Below, in pieces: positions 34,613-42,195 of a stretch of DNA of 64,000 nucleotides (the first letter of the stretch is position 1; each line of letters begins with the position of its first letter). Origin of the DNA: Paenibacillus stellifer (GTDB taxonomy: Bacteria > Bacillota > Bacilli > Paenibacillales > Paenibacillaceae); assembly GCF_000758685.1 (NCBI RefSeq), contig NZ_CP009286.1, positions 2,758,501-2,822,500 on the forward strand, read 5' to 3'. The notes under the pieces are model-generated. The model ran no database searches and was not told the origin of the DNA. It saw only the letters and a program-made list of their open reading frames with translations. Position numbers and translations under genes: made by a program.

Positions 34613-34641
34613 GACAGCGGGGGTACTAAGCGGAAAGCAAG

Positions 34642-35685
34642 GTGAATGATGTGACCGATCGGCTGGTCGATTCTTTTGGCCGTGTGCATAACTATGTCCG
34701 CATTTCCGTTACGGATCTCTGTAATCTGGGCTGTCAGTACTGCAGACCGGGGAGCGCTCTAAGCTGCAAGGTGAAATCGGAGCTGCTTAGTTTTGACCAA
34801 TTGACAGCGGTTGTTGAAGCTCTGGCTCACATGGGAGTTACGAAGGTTAGGCTGACTGGCGGCGAACCGCTGCTGCGTCCCCGGCTGGAATCGCTAATTG
34901 GAAGATTGAGCGGGATCAAGGGGATCAGCCGAATCGGGTTGACCACGAACGGGATGCTGCTGGGGCCAAGAGCCTCCCTCCTTCGGCAGGCCGGATTAAC
35001 CGACGTAAATATCAGCATCGATTCTCTGGTGCCGGAACGCTATGCCGGAATAACGGGCGGCGGAGATTTCAACAGGGTGATCAAGTCGATTGAAAGCTCC
35101 TGCAAGGCGGGATTTGACAAGGTCAAGCTTAACGTTGTGCTGATGCATGGAGTGAACGATGATGAGATTGAAGCTTTCTTAAAGCTCACGATCAACTATC
35201 CGCTCTTTATCCGCTTCATTGAATACATGCCGATTGGAGACCGGATTCAGGCCTGGAGATCGGAGTATATGCCGGCGGAGAGTATTCTGGCACGTTGTGA
35301 GGAAAAAGGATGGCAGATTGAACCGGTCGGAAACACCGGACAGCTAATCGATTCTCTTCATGGGGAAAATGACATCTCAGGCCCGGCAAGGTACTACCGG
35401 ATCGCTGGGGCAGCGGGGGAGTTCGGATTGATCAGTCCGGTCAGCCGGCATTTCTGCGAGAGCTGCAATCGCCTTAGAATTACAGCGAACGGCTGCGTCA
35501 AGCCATGCCTGTATTGGAACGAGGAATGGGATCTGAAGCCATATATTGATGATGAAGAGAAGCTGCGGCACGTATTTCTGCAGTCGCTGGCGGGCAAGCC
35601 GCTGCGCCATGAAATGACGATCGCTAAGGAAGAGACTTCCTCCAAGCCGCACACGCTGCGCCAAATGTCGCAGATCGGAGGATGA
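34642..35685 (+). CDS. moaA: GTP 3',8-cyclase MoaA
   Basis: A 347-residue radical SAM enzyme for the first step of molybdenum cofactor synthesis. The N-terminal cluster motif is CNLGCQYC (about residues 27 to 34). The C-terminal second cluster is FCESCNRLRI with a later CVKPCLY, and the essential Gly-Gly end is present (MSQIGG). Starts are GTG 34642 or GTG 34651; AAGGTG favours the latter. Its place inside the formate operon fits a dedicated cofactor supply for fdhA. aspA starts eight bases later. Confidence 0.93.
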   Translation: MNDVTDRLVDSFGRVHNYVRISVTDLCNLGCQYCRPGSALSCKVKSELLSFDQLTAVVEALAHMGVTKVRLTGGEPLLRPRLESLIGRLSGIKGISRIGLTTNGMLLGPRASLLRQAGLTDVNISIDSLVPERYAGITGGGDFNRVIKSIESSCKAGFDKVKLNVVLMHGVNDDEIEAFLKLTINYPLFIRFIEYMPIGDRIQAWRSEYMPAESILARCEEKGWQIEPVGNTGQLIDSLHGENDISGPARYYRIAGAAGEFGLISPVSRHFCESCNRLRITANGCVKPCLYWNEEWDLKPYIDDEEKLRHVFLQSLAGKPLRHEMTIAKEETSSKPHTLRQMSQIGG

Positions 35686-35692
35686 TGCGCAC

Positions 35693-37210
35693 ATGAGCGA
35701 AATGAACGGCGTGAACAACATGGATGACATGGATTACATTAACGAAATTAACGACATCAACGACATCAACGACATGATCGAGATAAGCGGGGAATCATTG
35801 TTCCGTATGGAGCAAGACGCTTTAGGCTCCGCTGCCGTGCCGAAAGACGCCTATTACGGTATTCATACCTTAAGGGCCAAAGACAACTTTCCAATCAGCG
35901 GCCGGCCGGTCAACCGCCGGATCATTGAGGCGCTGCTGCTTGTCAAGAAAGCTGCTGCCACAGTGAACGGCAAGCTCGGATTTTTGGCGGCATCCGTCTC
36001 AAGCGGAATTCAAATCGCCTGCGATGAGCTGTTGTCAGGCGAGCTGGATGACCAGTTCGTGACAGACGCTTATCAGGGCGGGGCTGGGACGAGTACCAAT
36101 ATGAATGTGAATGAGGTGATCGCCAACCTCGCGATTGAGCATCTGGGAGGGACCAAGGGCGATTATCGGCTTATTCATCCGATCGATCACGTCAATCTTC
36201 ACCAATCGACAAATGATGTGTATCCGACCGCGCTCCGGATTGCGGCAATCCCGCTGCTGCGGACGCTAAGCGGGCAGATGGCGCTGTTGCAGGAAGGGCT
36301 TCAGGCGAAGGAAAAGGAATTCGCCGACATCGTAAGGCTTGGACGGACTCAGCTGATGGACGCGCTGCCGATTATGGCCGGCCAGAGCTTCGGCGCATAC
36401 GCAAAAGCGGCCGCGCGGGACCGCTGGCGGCTCTATAAGGCGGAGGAACGGCTGCGCGAAATCAATCTCGGCGGGACGGCGGTAGGAACCGGCATGAATG
36501 CCCCGCCAGGTTATGTGTACGCAGTTGCCGAAGAGCTTCGGGAAATAAGCGGTCTCGGATTAAGCCGCAGCGATTTCCCTATGGATGTTACACAAAATAT
36601 GGATGTGTTCGTTGAGGTATCCGGGCTGCTCAAAGCTGCCGCCGTGAATCTTCTAAAGATTTCGGGCGACTTCAGGCTGCTGAACTCCGGTCCGGACGGA
36701 GGGATCGGTGAATACAAGCTCCCTCCTGTACAAGCAGGTTCCTCCATCATGCCCGGCAAGGTCAATCCCGTCATCGCTGAGATGATAGGGAGTGTCTCTA
36801 TGAGAGTTATAGCCAATGATACGGCCATAACGCTTGCTGCGGCATCCGGACAGTTGGAGCTGAATGCGTTCATTCCGTTGATCGCCGAGTCGCTGCTGGA
36901 ATCGCTGGAGCTGATGATCCATGCCGTGCCGGTTTTTCATGAACGCTGTGTTGGGGGACTTAAGCTGGATAGGGAACGATGCAGCGATCATCTGGAGCGC
37001 TGTGGTGTAATGGCTGCCGCCGCCGTGCCATATATCGGATACGATGCGGCAGCTGAACTGCACAAGGAAGCTGCGGCAACGGGCAGGACGTTTGCCGATC
37101 TGCTGGAGGAACGGGGGTTAATGACGGAGATGCAGGGCTCTGCGGCTATTCAGCAGCTTCGATCAGTTCAAGCGGGCATTCCAGGGCATACAGAACGAGA
37201 CCCATTATAA
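35693..37210 (+). CDS. aspA: aspartate ammonia-lyase-like enzyme, hydrogenase-cluster type
   Basis: A 505-residue fumarase/aspartase superfamily protein. The signature GSSIMPGKVNPV and the YYGIHTLRAKDNFPISG start of the aspartase core are clear. An unusual N-terminal extension of about 40 residues is built from repeated Asn/Asp/Ile units (NEINDINDIND), encoded by a short tandem repeat at about 35735 to 35775. An aspA-like gene beside hydE, hydF and hydG is known in other [FeFe]-hydrogenase clusters, where it may supply ammonia or fumarate during H-cluster assembly. Its stop overlaps the hydF start by one base. Confidence 0.9.
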   Translation: MSEMNGVNNMDDMDYINEINDINDINDMIEISGESLFRMEQDALGSAAVPKDAYYGIHTLRAKDNFPISGRPVNRRIIEALLLVKKAAATVNGKLGFLAASVSSGIQIACDELLSGELDDQFVTDAYQGGAGTSTNMNVNEVIANLAIEHLGGTKGDYRLIHPIDHVNLHQSTNDVYPTALRIAAIPLLRTLSGQMALLQEGLQAKEKEFADIVRLGRTQLMDALPIMAGQSFGAYAKAAARDRWRLYKAEERLREINLGGTAVGTGMNAPPGYVYAVAEELREISGLGLSRSDFPMDVTQNMDVFVEVSGLLKAAAVNLLKISGDFRLLNSGPDGGIGEYKLPPVQAGSSIMPGKVNPVIAEMIGSVSMRVIANDTAITLAAASGQLELNAFIPLIAESLLESLELMIHAVPVFHERCVGGLKLDRERCSDHLERCGVMAAAAVPYIGYDAAAELHKEAAATGRTFADLLEERGLMTEMQGSAAIQQLRSVQAGIPGHTERDPL

Positions 37211-38487
37211 TGAAGGAAGCGGAAGGGCGAAGTCCGATGAATATGAACAGCACTCCCCGGGGAGAGCGGCCGCATATCGCTGTATTCGGCCGGTGCAATG
37301 CCGGCAAATCCAGCATCATCAATGCGCTCGCCGGACAGAGCATTTCTATTGTCTCTCAAGTAAGCGGAACAACGACCGATCCGGTCTATCATCCAATGGA
37401 GCTGCTGCCGGCGGGACCTGTCGTACTGATTGATACGGCGGGATTGGACGATACGGGGGATTTGGGGGCGCAGCGAGTCCGCCGTACAAAATCGATTTTG
37501 GATCGAACCGATTTGGCGCTGCTGGTTGTCGATGCCGAGAGTGAGTCCTGGGAATTCGAACAGGAATTGATGAAGACACTAACTGACAAGGGAACTCCGG
37601 TAATCGTACTGCTCAACAAGACCGATCTGCTGGAAGGGGAAAGCGCCGGGGCGGCGGCAATTTTGGCAGCCGCGGGCGTCGCAGCCCAGCTTGGCACACC
37701 CCCGGTACCGCTCAGTGCTTCGAATGGCGAAGGCATCGGGGAACTGAAGAAGAGAATGATATCGGTGTTATCGTCGGAAGAAGACCGGTACCGGATAGTA
37801 GGCGACCTGCTTCAACCCGGAGATACGGCGGTTCTGGTCATTCCCATCGACAAAGCGGCGCCCAAGGGACGCCTTATCCTCCCGCAGCAGCAGACGATAC
37901 GCGATATCCTGGAATGCGATGCTAGCGCTGTTGTCACGAAAGAACAAGAGCTGCGCCATACGCTCGATTGTCTCGGTAAGAAGCCTAACCTTGTCATAAC
38001 AGACTCCCAGGCATTCCTGAAGGCCGAAGCGGATACGCCAAGGGATGTGCCGCTTACTTCATTCTCGATCTTGTTCGCCCGCTATAAGGGCGACCTTCCC
38101 AGCCTGGTCGGCGGAGTCAAGACGATCGCCCGGCTGCGGGACGGCGACAAAGTGCTTATCGCGGAAGCTTGCAGTCATCACCGGCAGTCCGACGATATCG
38201 GCACTGTCAAAATCCCCCGCTGGCTGAGAGAGAAGACCGGGAAGCAGCTTGCGATTGAGCATGCTGCGGGCCATGATTTCCCTGCGGATCTTGAGCAGTA
38301 CGCTCTGATTATTCATTGCGGCGCATGTATGCTGAACCGCAGGGCGATGCAGGGGCGGATCGCAGAAGCGCAGGCTGCGGGCGTACCAATAGTGAATTAC
38401 GGTGTGTTAATTGCTTATGTTCAGGGAGTGTTTCCAAGGGCAATTGAAATGTTCCCCTCCGCGATGATGGCATGGGAGCAGGGATAA
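37210..38487 (+). CDS. hydF: [FeFe]-hydrogenase maturation GTPase HydF
   Basis: A 425-residue scaffold on which the two-iron part of the H-cluster is assembled before transfer to HydA. The GTPase domain has HIAVFGRCNAGKSSIINAL (P-loop), TTTDPVY, DTAGLDDTGD and LNKTDLL. The C-terminal cluster-binding motif is present as CSHH (about 318) and HCGAC (about 373). It shares a TAATGA overlap with aspA. The operon ends at the bidirectional terminator at 38524. Confidence 0.95.
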   Translation: MKEAEGRSPMNMNSTPRGERPHIAVFGRCNAGKSSIINALAGQSISIVSQVSGTTTDPVYHPMELLPAGPVVLIDTAGLDDTGDLGAQRVRRTKSILDRTDLALLVVDAESESWEFEQELMKTLTDKGTPVIVLLNKTDLLEGESAGAAAILAAAGVAAQLGTPPVPLSASNGEGIGELKKRMISVLSSEEDRYRIVGDLLQPGDTAVLVIPIDKAAPKGRLILPQQQTIRDILECDASAVVTKEQELRHTLDCLGKKPNLVITDSQAFLKAEADTPRDVPLTSFSILFARYKGDLPSLVGGVKTIARLRDGDKVLIAEACSHHRQSDDIGTVKIPRWLREKTGKQLAIEHAAGHDFPADLEQYALIIHCGACMLNRRAMQGRIAEAQAAGVPIVNYGVLIAYVQGVFPRAIEMFPSAMMAWEQG

Positions 38488-38523
38488 TACTTGCGGATTT
38501 GCTTTGGACCAACGCGGTTCACC

Positions 38524-38573
38524 AAAAGGGACGTGCCCGATGCTGTGCATATACAGCGGGGAACGTCCCTTTT
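38524..38573. terminator. bidirectional terminator between hydF and hydG
   Basis: AAAAGGGACGT (38524 to 38534) pairs with ACGTCCCTTTT (38563 to 38573), with an inner GCTGT/ACAGC stem. The A and T flanks suit both strands. It serves the convergent fdhA-to-hydF and fdhD-hydE-hydG transcripts. Confidence 0.85.
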
Positions 38574-38614
38574 GCTCATATCCGTATACGTATACTCGTA
38601 AAACCGTACAAAAT

Positions 38615-40030
38615 CTAGAACCGGAGATCCCGTTCCCCTGCCTCGATCCGCCGCAGCTGCTTGATTGTGGCTTGTCTAACGGATTCCAGAGGAATGCGTT
38701 CGAGGTTGTCGCGAATCAGCTGCTCCCCGATGGAGCGGGTCTCCTCGTCCGCATAGTCCAGCAGGAACTCTTTGAAGGTCATGAGAGAATTCGGCTGGCA
38801 TACATTATGAATTTGTCCGGATTTGGCCAGCTGCATGAAGCGGTCGCCGGTTCGTCCTTCCCGGTAGCATGCAGTGCAGTAGCTGGGAACGTAGCCGTCG
38901 CGGCAAAGCGTCTGAATAATCTCCATAGGAGACCGGTGGTCGCCGACCTCGAACTGGGGCTTGTCGTTCCGGTTCTTGTTGACGCTGTAGGCGCCGACGC
39001 CTGTAGCAGAACCCGCACTGATCTGCGAAATGCCGAGCTTGATAATTTGATCGCGGAATACCGTGTCCTCTCTTGTGGAGAGGATCATTCCCGTATAAGG
39101 CACGGCGATCCGCAGAACGGCAACGATTTTGGCAAAATCATGATCGCTTACAAGGTAGGGGTAGCTGTCCAGGCTGACATTTTCGGCTTCACGAAGACGG
39201 GGGACCGAGATCGTGTGGGGACCGCAGCCGAAGGCCTGCTCCAGATGCCCAGCGTGCAGCAGCATGGCGATCGTCTCGTATTTATAATCATACAGGCCGT
39301 ACAGGACGCCGATGCCAACATCGTCGATTCCGCCCTCCATTGCACGGTCCATGGCGGTCGTATGCCAGTCATAATCGCTCTTCGGTCCTTGTGGATGATA
39401 ATTGCGATAGGTGGGGCGGTGATAGGTTTCCTGGAATAAAATGTAGGTTCCAATTCCGGCCTCGGCAAGCCGCCGATAATCATCTACGGTGGTGGCCGCG
39501 ATGTTCACGTTGACCCTCCGGATACTTCCATTGCCCGAAGTCGTCGCGTAAATCGTCCGGATACACTCCAGAATGTAATCGATGGAGCAGTTCACCGGGT
39601 CCTCGCCCGCTTCAATCACAAGGCGTTTGTGACCCATAGCCTGCAGCGCCGTTGCCTCCAGTGCAATCTCCTCCTGGCTAAGCCGGGTGCGGATGAAGTC
39701 TGAATTGGAATGCTTGTAGCCGCAGTAGACACAGTTGTTGACACAGTGGTTGCTGACATATAAAGGGGCGAACAAAACAATCCGGTTCCCGTATATCCGC
39801 TCCTTGATTTCCCTTGAGATCCGGAATACTTGTTCAAGCGTGTCCGGGTCCTCAATATTCAGCAGCACAGCCGCCTCGTAAGCGGTCAGCCCTTTGGCTT
39901 CCCTGCCCTTGCTCAGAATCGAGTCGATAAGCTCCCGGTCACTGACCCCGTTCTCCCCATATCTTATAGCTTCCCGAATAACATCGTCCTGAATAAAATC
40001 AGCACGGTTAATCTTCTTAAGCTTGTTCAC
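38615..40030 (-). CDS. hydG: [FeFe]-hydrogenase maturase HydG (tyrosine lyase)
   Basis: A 471-residue radical SAM enzyme that splits tyrosine to make the CO and cyanide ligands of the H-cluster. The SAM cluster motif is CVNNCVYCGY (about residues 96 to 105). The C-terminal second cluster motif begins CTACYREGRTGDRFM, with a third Cys about 22 residues on in HNVCQPNS. Length is typical. It lies 55 bases after hydE on the same strand. Confidence 0.96.
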   Translation of the reverse strand: MNKLKKINRADFIQDDVIREAIRYGENGVSDRELIDSILSKGREAKGLTAYEAAVLLNIEDPDTLEQVFRISREIKERIYGNRIVLFAPLYVSNHCVNNCVYCGYKHSNSDFIRTRLSQEEIALEATALQAMGHKRLVIEAGEDPVNCSIDYILECIRTIYATTSGNGSIRRVNVNIAATTVDDYRRLAEAGIGTYILFQETYHRPTYRNYHPQGPKSDYDWHTTAMDRAMEGGIDDVGIGVLYGLYDYKYETIAMLLHAGHLEQAFGCGPHTISVPRLREAENVSLDSYPYLVSDHDFAKIVAVLRIAVPYTGMILSTREDTVFRDQIIKLGISQISAGSATGVGAYSVNKNRNDKPQFEVGDHRSPMEIIQTLCRDGYVPSYCTACYREGRTGDRFMQLAKSGQIHNVCQPNSLMTFKEFLLDYADEETRSIGEQLIRDNLERIPLESVRQATIKQLRRIEAGERDLRF

Positions 40031-40085
40031 GGCTATTCACTTCTTTCATGGGTTTGGAATTTCTTCACTTGCATCTTCAATCCGG

Positions 40086-41135
40086 CTAAACATGAGGATG
40101 CGTTGAACGGTTTATCCGCTTCAGACTGTCGCCTCGTCCCATATCCATATCAAATCCCGCCTCACGGATTCGCAGCTCCAGACAGAACCTGCATTGAGCC
40201 GATTCGTCTCCGGTGCAGATTTTGCCGTTATATAGCGTATATTTCGGCCGGACCGCTACGGGAGACAGATTCGGCATCACAACATTGGCGCCGGCTTGCA
40301 GCGCAAGCTCGCGTCCGTACGGGTGAGCGGTGCCCATGGCGGTTGTAGCAGGGATGAGGGCGCCGGGTATTATAAGCCTGGTCAGCGCAATCATATCGAG
40401 CGTCGTCTCCAGAGAGCCTGCGGGCTCATGCCTAAGCGGGGTTCCCTCATGCGGAATAAAAGGGCCGATGCCGATCATGTCCGGGTCCAGCTCCTGCAAA
40501 TACAGCAGATCCTCGGCCAAGTCCTCCAGGCTCTGACCGGGCAGCCCGACCATGAATCCGGCCCCGACTTGGTAACCGATCTCCTTGAGCGCGCGCAGGC
40601 GGTCCCGGCGGTTGTCGAAGGTCATGGTCGGGTGCAGGCTTTGGTACAAGCTGGCGGATGCCGTTTCATGTCTGAGCAAAAAGCGGTCCGCTCCCGCCTG
40701 GAACAGCCGCGTATAGCATTCGTTATCCCGCTCTCCGATCGAGAGCGTAACTGCGGCGTCCGGACATTTTCGCTTGATTTCCATTATTAAAGACACCAGC
40801 ATGTCGGTCGTGTACCAGTCGTCTTCACCGCTCTGCAGAACAAAGGTCCGGTAGCCAAGCTCATACCCTTCCTTGCAGCACTCCAAAATTTCATCCGGAT
40901 GAAGCCGGTAGCGCTGTGCCCTCCGGTTAGAGGAACGTATCCCGCAGTACATACAGTTTTGTTTGCAAATATTTGAGAATTCGATCAGTCCCCGCACGTA
41001 GACGCCGAGGCCGTACATTTCCCGCCTTTTACGGCCGGCTGTGGCACGAAGGGCCGCTCGAAGCTCCTGATCCTGTTCCAGCCTGCCCAGGAGAGCGACT
41101 AATTCTTCACGATTCCAATATCCCTGTTCGTACAA
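40086..41135 (-). CDS. hydE: [FeFe]-hydrogenase maturase HydE
   Basis: A 349-residue radical SAM enzyme acting on the HydG-made iron synthon during H-cluster assembly. The SAM cluster motif is CKQNCMYCGIR (about residues 57 to 67). The LQSGEDDWYTTDML and FMVGLPGQSLEDLAEDL segments are typical. The only usable start in frame is TTG at 41135, with no ribosome binding site. The AAGGAG at the fdhD end lies 35 bases upstream, so translation probably depends on coupling to fdhD, or an unusual codon upstream is used. Confidence 0.95.
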   Translation of the reverse strand: MYEQGYWNREELVALLGRLEQDQELRAALRATAGRKRREMYGLGVYVRGLIEFSNICKQNCMYCGIRSSNRRAQRYRLHPDEILECCKEGYELGYRTFVLQSGEDDWYTTDMLVSLIMEIKRKCPDAAVTLSIGERDNECYTRLFQAGADRFLLRHETASASLYQSLHPTMTFDNRRDRLRALKEIGYQVGAGFMVGLPGQSLEDLAEDLLYLQELDPDMIGIGPFIPHEGTPLRHEPAGSLETTLDMIALTRLIIPGALIPATTAMGTAHPYGRELALQAGANVVMPNLSPVAVRPKYTLYNGKICTGDESAQCRFCLELRIREAGFDMDMGRGDSLKRINRSTHPHV

Positions 41136-41163
41136 GCGATTGATCAGCTGATCCGTTTGTTTC

Positions 41164-42009
41164 TCACTCCTTCAATAGATTGTTAAGCCGAGCTGTCATG
41201 ACCTGGGCCGGCTCACAATCGGTAATGCGTTCCGCCCCGGTATACACATTGCATGAGTCCTGGCGTATGAATCCGACCGTCGTCATGTTGAGCTGCCTTG
41301 CAAGCTCCAGCGCAAGCGCCGTAGGCGCCGATTTGGATAAAATGATTTCGCAGCCGATCTTGGCTGCCTTCAGCAGAATTTCCGAGGAGATTCGGCCGGT
41401 GAACGCGATGATTTTGTCGCTTAGAACCATCTGCCGCCTCAGGCAGTGGCCGTATATTTTATCAAGAGCATTGTGACGCCCGATGTCGCACCTGGCCAGT
41501 ACAATATCCCGGGAATCGCATACCGCTGCGGAATGTACCCCGCCTGTCCGATGGAACAGCTCCGAGCCGTCCTGCATTTTGTCCATAAGCCGAAAGATAT
41601 CCGCAAAGGATAGGGATACGTGAATCCCGTCTTTGATTTTGGCCGTACGGGCATCATTGACATAGACGTAACCCAGGCGTCCGCCGCCGCAGCATGAGGT
41701 GCTGTAGCGCTTCGCATACAGTGACCGTTGAAGGTCGTTCCAGCGGTCTGTGGAGACGTGGATATAGCCCTCGTCCTCCTGAATCCACAAGTCGCGGATG
41801 TCGCCGGCTTCCCGTATGATCCCTTCAGAAGCCAGAAAGCCAACGGCCAGATCCTCCAGATATTCGGGCGTGCATACCAGCGTAACAAACTCCTCGCCGT
41901 TAATGACCAGTGTGACCGGTCGCTCCGTAACGATTGAATCCTGTTCATAAGTGATGCTGCCCTGCCTATAACGAATAACCGGTTCCTGACATTCCGTCTG
42001 CAGCTTCAT
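41164..42009 (-). CDS. fdhD: formate dehydrogenase accessory sulfurtransferase FdhD
   Basis: A 281-residue protein that passes sulfur from cysteine desulfurase to the bis-MGD cofactor of formate dehydrogenase. The sulfur-carrying cysteines are in YSTSCCGGGRLG (about residue 111). The TGGVHSAAVCD and DIGRHNALDKI motifs are intact. It heads the minus-strand operon fdhD-hydE-hydG and so ties formate dehydrogenase and hydrogenase maturation together. GAGGTGACGG precedes the ATG. A TTGACA lies upstream at about 42090 on the minus strand. Confidence 0.95.
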   Translation of the reverse strand: MKLQTECQEPVIRYRQGSITYEQDSIVTERPVTLVINGEEFVTLVCTPEYLEDLAVGFLASEGIIREAGDIRDLWIQEDEGYIHVSTDRWNDLQRSLYAKRYSTSCCGGGRLGYVYVNDARTAKIKDGIHVSLSFADIFRLMDKMQDGSELFHRTGGVHSAAVCDSRDIVLARCDIGRHNALDKIYGHCLRRQMVLSDKIIAFTGRISSEILLKAAKIGCEIILSKSAPTALALELARQLNMTTVGFIRQDSCNVYTGAERITDCEPAQVMTARLNNLLKE

Positions 42010-42163
42010 TCCGTCACCTCTGTCCAGAGTTGATAATATATGGAAATGATATCCACTTAACTACATCACGAATTCCAATCTCTGTCAATTTTATATCTCA
42101 TAGCTGCGCCAGAATGCTTGTGCATCGAGCGTTCGAAGGCTAGTGTTAGGTCGTGAAACGCTA

Positions 42164-42172
42164 TGGTATAAT
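42164..42172 (+). promoter_or_regulatory. extended -10 promoter of smc
   Basis: TGGTATAAT at 42164 to 42172 is an extended -10 with a consensus hexamer, 24 bases before the smc ATG. The -35 is weak. It gives smc its own promoter, as expected after separation from rnc. Confidence 0.6.
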
Positions 42173-42195
42173 GGTTGGGAGGTGAATAGTCGAGT

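Noticed and set aside
34212..34649. 145-residue frame overlapping the second hycB-like gene
   Set aside because: Out-of-frame shadow; the cysteine-rich frame is clearly the real gene.
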